Assembly (NCBI GenBank): GCA_017983465.1
Contig: JAGOBK010000008.1
Coordinates: 1 to 64,000, forward strand
Reading direction: 5' to 3'
From: Crocinitomicaceae bacterium
GTDB taxonomy: Bacteria > Bacteroidota > Bacteroidia > Flavobacteriales_D > Crocinitomicaceae
DNA: 64,000 bases
Program-made: the position numbers and the translations under genes
The notes under the pieces: model-generated
What the model was told of the DNA's origin: nothing
The model's input: only the letters and a program-made list of their open reading frames with translations
Database searches by the model: none
Shown here: positions 9,893 to 17,581 of the stretch, piece after piece
Position numbering within the stretch: the stretch's first letter is position 1
How the letters are laid out: each line of letters opens with the position of its first letter

Positions 9893-10034
9893 CGGCCATT
9901 AATCTACATCGAAAAACTTATTTATTCACATCTTTTCGAGATGGAATTTTACTTGTTGTTTATAGATTTTATTTATAATTGACTGAATTAATTATAAACC
10001 TGATTTAAATCATTTTTTAAAATCATTTTTTGAT

Positions 10035-10042
10035 TAATTTTG
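10035..10042 (+). promoter_or_regulatory. -7 element (TAATTTTG) 5 bases before the ATG
   Basis: TAATTTTG fits TAnnTTTG and ends 5 bases before the ATG at 10048. Transcription would then start at or next to the start codon, predicting a leaderless mRNA for the three-gene operon 10048-11768. Confidence 0.5.
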
Positions 10043-10047
10043 CAACA

Positions 10048-10443
10048 ATGCGGATATTGAGTACCATATTTCTCCTCACGGTTTTACTGAGTAAGACCAT
10101 TTACAGTGTCTTTTGGCAAGTGAATTTCCACTTGAATCAGAAAGAAATTGTGAGAATGGAATGTGAAAACAAAAATCGCCCTGAATTGCATTGTAATGGA
10201 AAATGTTACCTCGCTAAACAATTGCAAAAAGCTGAAGATCAATTAGATGAGAAAAGGGAAGAGTCTTCCAAATCACTAACGCATTTAAAATGGATGGAAA
10301 CTTCCTTATTTGCTTGTCCAGAAAAGTTTCTTGTAAAATTGGAATTAGCTCCTTTTTCACCATTGAAAATTGCTCGTTTTCACGACGTGAATTTCTATCA
10401 CTTTGAAAATATCTCGGGCTGTTTTCATCCACCCTGTGGTTAA
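10048..10443 (+). CDS. Small exported Cys-rich protein with HCNGKC motif
   Basis: 131 residues from the ATG at 10048. A longer frame opens with TTG at 10030, but that start lies upstream of the -7 promoter element. The N-terminal hydrophobic segment (ILSTIFLLTVLL) predicts export or a membrane anchor. The central motif CENKNRPELHCNGKCYLAKQ has three Cys and one His in a pattern typical of metal binding; similar short HCNGKC proteins occur in Bacteroidota, as far as I recall near metal or TonB-receptor genes. The protein ends CFHPPCG. It is first in an operon with a CDLCG barrel-like protein and a His-rich lipoprotein, which supports a metal-handling role. The function is inferred, not shown. 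Confidence 0.78.
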   Translation: MRILSTIFLLTVLLSKTIYSVFWQVNFHLNQKEIVRMECENKNRPELHCNGKCYLAKQLQKAEDQLDEKREESSKSLTHLKWMETSLFACPEKFLVKLELAPFSPLKIARFHDVNFYHFENISGCFHPPCG

Positions 10444-10468
10444 ACGAATCTCTTTTTAAATTCGTTTA
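10441..10468 (+). promoter_or_regulatory. Perfect 9-bp hairpin overlapping the stop codon of the HCNGKC gene
   Basis: TAAACGAAT (10441-10449) pairs with ATTCGTTTA (10460-10468) around a 10-base loop. The left arm begins with the TAA stop codon. There is no T tract after it, so it is not a standard terminator. It sits between the first and second genes of the operon and could affect coupling, mRNA stability or attenuation. Confidence 0.5.
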
Positions 10469-10483
10469 ATTAACAAATAATCA

Positions 10484-11398
10484 ATGAAATACATATTTTT
10501 ATTGGGCATGCTCATGAGCTATGTTCAATTGTCGGCATGTGATCTTTGTGGTGGTGTCGGAAGTAACGCTTCTATTGGAATATTTGCATCCAATCGCTTT
10601 CATTTACTTGGATTGCGTCAAACGTATCGAATGTTTGATTCCTACCTTTATGGCATCAAACATTCGTCCGAAGCAATTTGGCAGTCGGACCTTAATTTTC
10701 GCACACAGCTTGGAAAAAGGATGCAAGTTTATGGAGCAATTCCTATTCAAGTGGCTCGACAAAAAACGGATTTTACCACAAGTTTCGTGTCCGGTTTTTC
10801 GGATCCAAATGTACTGTTCACCTATTCCTTGATCGATAAAAAGGATTCTTTGATGGTGACACATGACTTTCTCAACGTTGGGTTAGGTATCAAATTACCC
10901 ATGGGTAAATTTCTATCCTATCAAAATGATTTGAAAAATCTTGCACCTGGTACAGGATCAATCGATGGTTTAATTCTTGCAAATTACACCCATCGATTTC
11001 AGAAAGGATGGTCCTTTCAAGGGGAAGCCAGTCATGCTTTGAAAGGAATGGATAGGGAGGGGTATCAATACGGAAATTCATCTCAACTTTCTAGTTCGAT
11101 GATTTACAATCGAAAAATTCAAGAATACCGATTGATATCTTCCCTTGGATTACAATTTGATGATTTTCAAGCGAGTCGATTAAATGGTGTCCAAATTGTC
11201 GGTCAGTCGAATCGTGGATACATTCTTGCAATGAAAGCAAGTGTCAATCTCCTGACGAATCGATTTCTCTTTTCAGCCCAGGTGCAAGCTCCAATCAAAC
11301 AAGAATTGAATCAAGGTTCTATTCAACAAAAAATCGTCTTCGGACTCAGTTTAAATTATTTAATTCAAAAAAAACAACATGAAAAAAACAATGCTTAG
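10484..11398 (+). CDS. Predicted outer-membrane protein with N-terminal CDLCGG motif
   Basis: 304 residues. The signal peptide (IFLLGMLMSYVQLSA) is followed at once by CDLCGGVGSNA, so the mature protein begins with a CxxC pair. The rest consists of alternating polar and hydrophobic segments with aromatic ends (MQVYGAIPIQVARQ, HDFLNVGLGIKLPMG, GWSFQGEASHAL), as expected for an outer-membrane beta-barrel. It resembles the putative transporter/MetA-degradation type barrels of Bacteroidota; this is a weak family assignment. It lies 40 bases after the HCNGKC gene and its end overlaps the following lipoprotein gene by 20 bases, so translation of the two may be coupled. The N-terminal CxxC could bind a metal. 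The substrate is unknown. Confidence 0.75.
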   Translation: MKYIFLLGMLMSYVQLSACDLCGGVGSNASIGIFASNRFHLLGLRQTYRMFDSYLYGIKHSSEAIWQSDLNFRTQLGKRMQVYGAIPIQVARQKTDFTTSFVSGFSDPNVLFTYSLIDKKDSLMVTHDFLNVGLGIKLPMGKFLSYQNDLKNLAPGTGSIDGLILANYTHRFQKGWSFQGEASHALKGMDREGYQYGNSSQLSSSMIYNRKIQEYRLISSLGLQFDDFQASRLNGVQIVGQSNRGYILAMKASVNLLTNRFLFSAQVQAPIKQELNQGSIQQKIVFGLSLNYLIQKKQHEKNNA

Positions 11399-11768
11399 TA
11401 TGGCTGCATTTGCCATTTTATTCTCTATTTCTTCTTGCCATAAAGGCGATGCAACAACGGCCACGATCGACATTATGGAACCTATGGTGGATGATACCAT
11501 TGCATATGAAGAAGACTTGCATTTAGAGGGTGTCATCACAGGAAATGGTAAAATGTATGGTTATAAATTATCGTTTGCCAATGCATATTCTGGAGAAGAA
11601 TATGAGAGTATGGTTACTGAAGAAAAAGCAAAATCTTACGCTTTTCATGAACATTGGCATAATCAAGTGTTGGATACAACGATGGTTACTGTCAAAGTGG
11701 AGGCAACGTTAAATCACAAAGGATTAAAAACAGAGAAGTACCTTCATGTACTGTGTTTGCCTCAATAA
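11379..11768 (+). CDS. Lipoprotein, DUF4625-like, His-rich
   Basis: 129 residues. A lipoprotein signal (AFAILFSISSC) places the Cys at about residue 20, predicting a lipid-anchored envelope protein. The body carries a conserved-looking stretch (ITGNGKMYGYKLSFAN), a His cluster (AFHEHWHNQ) and an end of the type HKGLKTEKYLHVLCLPQ. This pattern resembles the DUF4625 family of Bacteroidota lipoproteins; the assignment is from memory of the pattern and not verified. The HEHWH cluster could bind a metal. It overlaps the barrel gene by 20 bases and is followed after 17 bases by a strong terminator, so it is the last gene of the operon. Confidence 0.75.
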   Translation: MKKTMLSMAAFAILFSISSCHKGDATTATIDIMEPMVDDTIAYEEDLHLEGVITGNGKMYGYKLSFANAYSGEEYESMVTEEKAKSYAFHEHWHNQVLDTTMVTVKVEATLNHKGLKTEKYLHVLCLPQ

Positions 11769-11785
11769 GTAAACATTAAAAATAG

Positions 11786-11816
11786 GCGTCAATGGAATTC
11801 CATTGACGCTTTTTTT
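11786..11816 (+). terminator. Rho-independent terminator (24-bp perfect palindrome plus T7)
   Basis: Bases 11786-11809 form a perfect palindrome (GCGTCAATGG-AATT-CCATTGACGC) followed by seven T. It closes the operon 10048-11768. The last T is also the first base of the next gene's -7 element. Confidence 0.93.
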
Positions 11817-11823
11817 ATCTTTG
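11816..11823 (+). promoter_or_regulatory. -7 element (TATCTTTG) fused to the terminator
   Basis: TATCTTTG ends 6 bases before the ATG at 11830. Its -33 position would fall inside the upstream terminator hairpin, so the terminator and promoter are interleaved. A start at or near the ATG (leaderless) is predicted. Confidence 0.5.
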
Positions 11824-11829
11824 AAAAAT

Positions 11830-12471
11830 ATGGCTAATCATTCAAAAACGATATTACACTCATTTCGTAAGATTCTGTTCATTCTGGCATTGTTTCTTTC
11901 CTGGAATGCCTCCTCACAAAACTGGGACATTGACCTATTAAAGGAAATCAATTTAGAACGAAATCAATCCTTTGATCCGACTTTCAAGTTCATCACGAAT
12001 AGTGTGAGTCCAATCAGTCTTGGAGCGCCTATTGCCGTCTTGGGTTTAGGAATGATTCAAAAGGACAGTAGCTTGAAAAGTAAAGGAATATTCATGGTGG
12101 AAGCCCTCTGCGTGAATGCGTTTACCACAACTGCGCTGAAATTGGCGTTTAAGCGCGATCGTCCGTTTGTGACGTATCCGTTTTTGGATAAACAAGCAGA
12201 TGCAGGATCGTATTCCTTTCCCTCCGGACATACTTCCAGTGCATTTGCATTTGCAACCTCTATAAGTTTGGCTTTTCCGAAATGGTATGTTATTGCGCCA
12301 TCGTATGTGTATGCGTGCGCAGCGGGATATTCCCGCATGCACCTTGGTGTACATTTCCCAAGTGATGTACTTGCAGGAGCGATAGTTGGAGCAGGTTCGG
12401 CAGTATTGTCAAATTATTTACAGAGAAAGATCTCTGTCCATTATTCAAGGAAAAAAGCGTTAAAACTGTAA
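11830..12471 (+). CDS. PAP2-family phosphatase (membrane-associated)
   Basis: 213 residues from the ATG at 11830; a TTG further upstream (11803) would lie inside the terminator and is rejected. All three PAP2/acid phosphatase motifs are present: KRDRP near residue 105, PSGHTSS near 130 with the catalytic His, and SRMHLGVHFPSD near 170 with the second catalytic His. The N-terminus is a signal peptide (ILFILALFLSWNASSQ). Family members remove phosphate from lipid phosphates such as phosphatidate, undecaprenyl diphosphate or lipid A. The substrate cannot be told from sequence. The gene is monocistronic and converges with the helicase gene only 6 bases away. Confidence 0.9.
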   Translation: MANHSKTILHSFRKILFILALFLSWNASSQNWDIDLLKEINLERNQSFDPTFKFITNSVSPISLGAPIAVLGLGMIQKDSSLKSKGIFMVEALCVNAFTTTALKLAFKRDRPFVTYPFLDKQADAGSYSFPSGHTSSAFAFATSISLAFPKWYVIAPSYVYACAAGYSRMHLGVHFPSDVLAGAIVGAGSAVLSNYLQRKISVHYSRKKALKL

Positions 12472-12477
12472 AGTCGT

Positions 12478-13800
12478 TTATTTTGAAACGTCAATTTTCA
12501 ATTTCTTCCCTTTGATTTTTTCTGGACGAATTTTCGCCAACAAATCACGTACATTGTGACGTTTTACGGCAACATAGGAACTGAAATCCTGAACCGTAAT
12601 GAGTCCGATTTCTTCTTTTGCTAAACCACCTTTTTGACCAAGGAATCCAACAATGTCAATTTTGTTGATTTTGTCTTTTTTTCCACCACTAAAGTACAAA
12701 GTGATCCACGGACTTTCTACCGGAGCATCCATTTCCTTTGGAAGTTTGAATTCCTCTCGGGGAACGTTGACATAATCTGGAGTACGTTCATCTGGATTCA
12801 GGAACAAGTAGGAAGAACCATTTGCTTTCATTCGAGCCGTTCGACCATTTCGATGAATAAAGGCTTCTTCGCTTTGAGGAAATTGAAAATGTACGACGTG
12901 TTGAATCTCAGGAATATCTAGTCCGCGGGAACCTAAATCTGTGCATATTAAGGTGTGAAAACTACCATTTCTGAATTTGATCAAGGCGCGTTCTCTTTCG
13001 TCCTGTTCCATGCCACCATGGTAAACAATGGCGTCGTAGCCGTTTTCTTCTAAATACGTGCAAACACTTTCAGTCGCTTCTCGGAAATTACAGAAAACGA
13101 TACTCAACTCACCTCGGAATGAGCAGAGTAAATCAAATAATCGCTCAAATTTAGTTTGATTTCGAACAGGAAACTTCCAAAAGGTAATGTCCGGATCCTC
13201 TGATAAATGCAGTTGATTAATCACCGATGGATTCTCAAAGGACAAGTAATTGGGGAATTCTTTGTGTTCAGTAGCGGATACCAATGTTACTTTTTCTAAA
13301 CAGCGAAATTCTTCGTTGATGTAACTGATTTGGTCATCAAATCCGAATTCCAGGCATTTATCGTATTCATCCACGACAAATTGTTCTACCATGGATAAAT
13401 CTATAGTTCCTCTAGAAATGTGATCACAAATTCGACCAGGTGTTCCAATAAGTAGGGCAGGAGCCTCCGTTAAACTCTTCTTTTCTGTTGAAATGGAATG
13501 TCCACCGTAACAACTTAATACTTTGAAATTTGTTTTCATGGAACGCCAAACATCCTCAATCTGCAAGGCTAATTCTCGTGAAGGAGCCAACACCAAGGCT
13601 TGAATGTGCTTTGCTTCCGGATCTAAATTCAAAAACAAAGGTAAAAGAAAGGCAAACGTTTTGCCTGAACCTGTTTGAGAAAGGATGAGCACATTTTTCG
13701 ATGTGACACTTTTTTCTAAGGTTTCTTCTTGTAAGGAATTTAATGAGTCAAATCCAATAGCGGAAAGTACCTTGGAAATCTTTGCTTGATGTTCGTTCAT
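12478..13800 (-). CDS. DEAD-box RNA helicase with DbpA-type RNA-binding domain
   Basis: 440 residues from the ATG at 13800 (MNEHQAKIS). An in-frame ATG at 13842 exists, but it lies upstream of the -7 element TATCTTTG at 13812-13805 and would add an unlikely Cys-rich tail. Helicase core motifs: Walker A SQTGSGKT, APSRELALQ (Ia), GTPGR (Ib), motif II VDEYDK instead of DEAD, SAT (III), and a C-terminal RecA domain with CTDLGSRGLDIP and HRNGRTAR (VI, with Asn where Ile or Gly is usual). The last about 75 residues (ITLYFSGGKKDKINKID, KIKGKKLKIDVS) match the DbpA RNA-recognition fold, which binds 23S rRNA helix 92. This suggests a role in large-subunit ribosome assembly. Monocistronic. Confidence 0.9.
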   Translation of the reverse strand: MNEHQAKISKVLSAIGFDSLNSLQEETLEKSVTSKNVLILSQTGSGKTFAFLLPLFLNLDPEAKHIQALVLAPSRELALQIEDVWRSMKTNFKVLSCYGGHSISTEKKSLTEAPALLIGTPGRICDHISRGTIDLSMVEQFVVDEYDKCLEFGFDDQISYINEEFRCLEKVTLVSATEHKEFPNYLSFENPSVINQLHLSEDPDITFWKFPVRNQTKFERLFDLLCSFRGELSIVFCNFREATESVCTYLEENGYDAIVYHGGMEQDERERALIKFRNGSFHTLICTDLGSRGLDIPEIQHVVHFQFPQSEEAFIHRNGRTARMKANGSSYLFLNPDERTPDYVNVPREEFKLPKEMDAPVESPWITLYFSGGKKDKINKIDIVGFLGQKGGLAKEEIGLITVQDFSSYVAVKRHNVRDLLAKIRPEKIKGKKLKIDVSK

Positions 13801-13804
13801 GCAA

Positions 13805-13812
13805 CAAAGATA
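13805..13812 (-). promoter_or_regulatory. -7 element (TATCTTTG) 4 bases before the helicase ATG
   Basis: The minus-strand sequence TATCTTTG is followed by TTGC and the ATG at 13800. This fixes the helicase start and predicts a leaderless mRNA. Confidence 0.5.
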
Positions 13813-13850
13813 CGTTGAGTTGGAAGAACATGTGTGATTCATGTTCGATT

Positions 13851-14525
13851 TTAAGAAATGATTTCTCCATCCATCATTTCGATAATTCGATCACTCTTCC
13901 GGGCAAAATCGTTATCGTGTGTAACCGCAATGATCGTTTGACCATAAGATCGAGTTAGATCTTGCAATATGTCAAAAACTAAATTTGTGTTTTTACTATC
14001 TAGATTTCCAGTTGGCTCATCTCCCATGATTATAAGTGGATCATTAATAAGTGCCCGTGCGATTGCTACACGTTGTTGCTGTCCACCGGAAAGTTTGTTC
14101 GCTGGTTTCAACGCTTGATCCTCCAAACCTAATATTTTTAATTTTTGATACGCGCGTTCTTCTATTTCTTTTTCGTTGAGTTTATTCAGTTTCATGGCTG
14201 GAATCATTACGTTTTTTAAACAGGAAAATTCATTAAGTAAATAATGAAACTGAAAGACAAACCCGATTTTTTCATTGCGGATTTCTGCAAGTGCATCGAT
14301 ACTCATTCCTGTCATCTTTTGCTGGTCAATCCATAATTCACCAGAATAATTTGTATCCATAGTGGATAAAATATACAGCAATGTAGACTTTCCGCTACCT
14401 GATTTCCCAATCATCGATAGAAATTCGCCTTTTTGTACCTCAAAGGAAATGTTCTTCAGTACCTGGAATTCAGTTGGGTCATAAAAGATTTTACCAACGT
14501 TCTCTGTTTTAAGGACAATACTCAT
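13851..14525 (-). CDS. ABC transporter ATP-binding protein (LolD/MacB type)
   Basis: 224 residues, normal for a stand-alone ATPase of this class. Walker [10 protein letters not shown] near residue 40, Q-loop FVFQFHYLL, signature [15 protein letters not shown], Walker [14 protein letters not shown] and the switch His (AVTHDND) are all present. Such ATPases power FtsX-like permeases for export or lipoprotein release rather than import. Its start overlaps the permease stop by four bases (ATGA), so translation is coupled. With the permease and a MacA-like adaptor it forms a three-gene exporter operon (16856 to 13851). The substrate is unknown. Confidence 0.93.
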   Translation of the reverse strand: MSIVLKTENVGKIFYDPTEFQVLKNISFEVQKGEFLSMIGKSGSGKSTLLYILSTMDTNYSGELWIDQQKMTGMSIDALAEIRNEKIGFVFQFHYLLNEFSCLKNVMIPAMKLNKLNEKEIEERAYQKLKILGLEDQALKPANKLSGGQQQRVAIARALINDPLIIMGDEPTGNLDSKNTNLVFDILQDLTRSYGQTIIAVTHDNDFARKSDRIIEMMDGEIIS

Positions 14526-15745
14526 TTTCTAAAGATTTCAACTGGATCAACATTGGCAGCTTTTTTTGCTGGCAAAAAACCGGCGAAAAAGGTGATGATT
14601 AGCCCAATAAATACTCCTTGCGCATATTTCCAAGGTTCATAATCAATCGGGAAATAACCAATATCACCACCAAGATAGACTTTCTTTAACAACGCAATCA
14701 TTACTGTTGCGATAATCACACCGCCAACCACGCCAATAGCTCCTATGCTCACCGCTTGGGTTACAAATATTCGAATGACATCTTTTCCTTTGAATCCCAT
14801 AGCTTTTAATATGGCGATGTCATTAATTTTCTGAGATACGGTCATGTTGAGGATGTTGTAAATACCGAATCCTGCAATGAGTAAAATCGTCAGAGAAACA
14901 AAGGTGATGATGATTTCTCTCATTTTGTTTGCAGCCATAAATGTTTCATTTGCGCTTTTCCAGCCCTCCGCTTTATATCCGGTAATTTGAGAAAGTTCAG
15001 AGGAAATATTCTCTGCTTTTTCTTGGTCTTTTACGTTAACATGTATCTCTGTTATATAGGAATTGCCTTCTTTTAATAATTGTTGAGCAGCTGCTAAATT
15101 GATGTAAGATTTTGATTTGTCCACGCTAGAATTATTCGTTTTGAATATACCTATAATTTTAAATGTTCGATTGATGCCTTTTGATGAAGTGATGTTTACA
15201 TTATCGTTTATAAAGGCGTTCATTTTTTCAGCAATGCCACTTCCGATAATTATGCCATTTGGGTTGGCAACCAATCGATTAAATTCACCTTCAACCATAA
15301 AAGAATTGATATTATACATCCGGTTTGCATCGGAGGGAATAACTCCAAAAGCATTTCCTGGAATTTGACTTCGTCCATTTTTGTAAAAAACACTAGTAAT
15401 AACCTGTGGACTAACCTCTACAACATCTGAATGTTGTTTTATGGTCTCCATGACCAGTTTTGGGTTAATAATCGTGTTTTGATTCGGAATTACAGTTGGA
15501 TTGATGATTAAATAAAAATGATCCTTGTCTTTAGGCAATTCTTTGCTTATTTCATCATCCTTGAATACAGTAATGTGTGAATTGACGCGAAAAATTGACT
15601 TGTTTGAACTTTTATCAAAACCAACCAATAGGCTGTTCATAAAAATATAAACGGACATCCCCAACAATACACCAAGTACACCAACGGTAGTTAATTTTCG
15701 ATTGGATAATATATAAGTTTTTGCTATTTTGGAATTGATATTCAT
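14522..15745 (-). CDS. ABC transporter permease, FtsX/MacB_PCD type
   Basis: 407 residues from the ATG at 15745; a TTG three bases earlier is in frame but less likely. Topology is the FtsX type: one N-terminal membrane segment (LTTVGVLGVLLGMSVYIF), a large periplasmic MacB_PCD domain of about 230 residues (residues 45-270), then three membrane segments at the C-terminus (IIITFVSLTILLIAGFGI; VSIGAIGVVGGVIIATVM; GVFIGLIITFFAGFLPA). The conserved end PAKKAANVDPVEIFR matches the family. It pairs with the ATPase downstream and the adaptor upstream. It probably works as a mechanotransmission-type exporter like MacB, or a lipoprotein or signal exporter. Confidence 0.9.
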   Translation of the reverse strand: MNINSKIAKTYILSNRKLTTVGVLGVLLGMSVYIFMNSLLVGFDKSSNKSIFRVNSHITVFKDDEISKELPKDKDHFYLIINPTVIPNQNTIINPKLVMETIKQHSDVVEVSPQVITSVFYKNGRSQIPGNAFGVIPSDANRMYNINSFMVEGEFNRLVANPNGIIIGSGIAEKMNAFINDNVNITSSKGINRTFKIIGIFKTNNSSVDKSKSYINLAAAQQLLKEGNSYITEIHVNVKDQEKAENISSELSQITGYKAEGWKSANETFMAANKMREIIITFVSLTILLIAGFGIYNILNMTVSQKINDIAILKAMGFKGKDVIRIFVTQAVSIGAIGVVGGVIIATVMIALLKKVYLGGDIGYFPIDYEPWKYAQGVFIGLIITFFAGFLPAKKAANVDPVEIFRK

Positions 15746-15749
15746 CAAA

Positions 15750-16856
15750 TCAGGGTTTTAGTGGAATAAGAATAGCATTTCTTTTTAGTCCACCAGTCAC
15801 CTCTGCATAATCCGATGAGATAATTCCGGTTTTTATTTTTCTAGGGCGGTCTTCCGATTTCAATTGAATGAGATTCCCAAATCCGAGATAGGATCTTGGA
15901 ATTACGACAGCATTCTTTTTTTGCCCGACCAAAATGTTGGCCTCCAATTGTGTCCCGTATAATACATTTGTCAAGGTAGACTTAAATTGTGCCTTGCAAA
16001 CAAAGGATTGAGATTGCTCATCAAATGCAGAAAGTATTTCTGAAATTTCTCCAAGAATTACACGTTCAGAATTTGTATTCAATCGAATGAATACCTTTTG
16101 TCCAAGTTTTACTTTTGAAATGCTTTTTTCATCAACATTTAAAACGGCATTAATCGCTTTTTGATTCGCAATCACGGCAATCACATCTCCCTTTCGAACG
16201 TAATCACCTTTGGATTTTAATTTCTTTATCACAATTCCTTTCTCAATAGCCAAAACTTGGTTATACGTACCCTGAATGATGGCGTTTTTATATTGAGCAT
16301 CTGCATTAATAAGATTTTGTTTGGCTTGGGTTTTCACCTGTTCTAATTGCTTTTTTAATGATTGCAAATTACTATTAGAACTTTTCTGAGAGAGCTGAGC
16401 ATTCTCAAATTCAACTTGTGATACACCTTTGTTTGCAAACAGTTTTTCCATTCGAGTTACCTGTAATTGATCCTGTTTTAATTTCTCTTCTGCAAATTGT
16501 ATGGATTGTTCTAATTGCAGAACAAGTGGTGCTGAGTTACTTGCATTTTCCGCGGATATTTTTAATTGTTCAGTCGCGGCCTCTTCATTGGTGGTATTCG
16601 TGGCATTTTCGATTCTAGCCATGAATTCTCCGGATTTAAATGAAGTTCCAATTTCAAAATGAACGTCCTTCAAAATTCCATCTGTTTGAGCAGTGACGTT
16701 GTAAACATCATCCCATTCAATTGCCCCCGATGCAAAAACCAATTCTTGTATGTCTTTTTTCACGGGAGTTATTTCCATTTCTGAATTACACGAATAGAGC
16801 AATGGAATGAGGCTTAAAATGAACAACCATCGTTTGGAGGTGGTTTTATTTATCAT
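15750..16856 (-). CDS. MacA/HlyD-like periplasmic adaptor lipoprotein
   Basis: 368 residues. A lipoprotein signal (LFILSLIPLLYSC) puts the lipidated Cys near residue 23. The order of parts is that of an efflux adaptor: lipoyl/barrel half (GAIEWDDVYNVTAQTDG), a long coiled-coil hairpin at about residues 85-200 rich in Gln, Lys and Glu, the second lipoyl half (GIVIKKLKSKGDYVRKGD), and a beta-barrel domain. It is the first gene of the exporter operon, 4 bases before the permease start. It would link the inner-membrane ABC permease to a TolC-like channel, which is not encoded nearby. The substrate is unknown. Confidence 0.88.
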   Translation of the reverse strand: MINKTTSKRWLFILSLIPLLYSCNSEMEITPVKKDIQELVFASGAIEWDDVYNVTAQTDGILKDVHFEIGTSFKSGEFMARIENATNTTNEEAATEQLKISAENASNSAPLVLQLEQSIQFAEEKLKQDQLQVTRMEKLFANKGVSQVEFENAQLSQKSSNSNLQSLKKQLEQVKTQAKQNLINADAQYKNAIIQGTYNQVLAIEKGIVIKKLKSKGDYVRKGDVIAVIANQKAINAVLNVDEKSISKVKLGQKVFIRLNTNSERVILGEISEILSAFDEQSQSFVCKAQFKSTLTNVLYGTQLEANILVGQKKNAVVIPRSYLGFGNLIQLKSEDRPRKIKTGIISSDYAEVTGGLKRNAILIPLKP

Positions 16857-16995
16857 TGAAATTTTTTATTGAGAATACTGAGTTAAATTTAGTGTTAATT
16901 TAAATGTAAACTTTACAAACAGAGGAATGTCATGTTCAAAAATGACTTACGTCACATTATAGAATACGAAATTGATCACCAATTTCTTTGGTTAT

Positions 16996-17157
16996 TCAGA
17001 GAATCAACCTAAATAATGGTTTCACCGTTTTCAACATCTGTACGCGTCGTTCCTCTATGGGATATTGCTTTCGGAACAGATAACTGTGAAGGGATTCGTT
17101 AAGGTGATTAAAAACCGTAAACGGAACCTGATTCTCCCGGACAAAGAAGGTTTTCAT
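16996..17157 (-). CDS. Possible small protein of 53 residues (uncertain)
   Basis: An ATG at 17157 opens a 53-codon frame ending in TGA at 16996. The product would be basic (MKTFFVRENQVPF at the start, EERRVQMLKTVKPLFRL near the end) without a signal peptide. There is no recognisable domain and no strong ribosome-binding site. It could be a chance ORF, a degraded gene or a genuine small protein. It is listed only because it is the one plausible frame in a 725-base gap. Confidence 0.22.
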   Translation of the reverse strand: MKTFFVRENQVPFTVFNHLNESLHSYLFRKQYPIEERRVQMLKTVKPLFRLIL

Positions 17158-17326
17158 TTGTTTGTTTTATTTCTTTTAGATAAAACAGCCTTTCATGTAA
17201 ACTTTTTAGGAATTTGATGCTGGTTTTAAAATTCAATCCATGGTGGATTCTTTGTGATGATGATTTTTCATTTGGCGCACATTGCTACAGATGATTGTTT
17301 GAATCCGAATGGCTAATTAAATATTG

Positions 17327-17351
17327 AAAAAAATTGGTTTATTTACCAATT
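17327..17351 (-). terminator. Weak terminator candidate downstream of the secreted protein gene
   Basis: On the minus strand AATTGGT pairs with ACCAATT around a six-base loop and is followed by five T. It lies about 230 bases past the stop at 17582, so its use is uncertain. Confidence 0.35.
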
Positions 17352-17581
17352 GTAGACAACTTCTAATTTTACAAATCATAATCAACCGTTAACCAAAAAA
17401 ATAGCTGGATCAAACAACCAAATTGAAAAACATTGATTCCCTAAGATTTGACACGTGAATCAACCTAAAATTACATCAGTTGTCAAAAAGACAGCAGAAT
17501 AATTTGCAATTTCGAATTATTGTTTACCAACGGTAGTGTCAGCGGTTCATTTTCGCTTGTAAAAATCGTTGGTTAACTGAA

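Larger units (their letters stand above)
16857..17581. other. 725-base intergenic region
   Basis: This is the longest stretch without a clear gene in the window. It is A+T rich and contains the upstream region of the adaptor gene, one 53-codon minus-strand ORF (16996-17157) and a weak minus-strand terminator (17327-17351). I see no tRNA, no riboswitch-like fold and no recognisable gene remnant. Confidence 0.6.

Noticed and set aside
10521..10864. Overlapping ORFs on both strands inside the barrel gene
   Set aside because: The plus frame at 10484 has a signal peptide and operon context; the others are shadows.
12046..12354. Two minus-strand ORFs opposite the PAP2 gene
   Set aside because: The plus frame has all three PAP2 motifs.
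13801..13842. Longer start for the DEAD-box helicase
   Set aside because: It would require translation of the promoter element and adds a Cys-rich tail not expected in the family.
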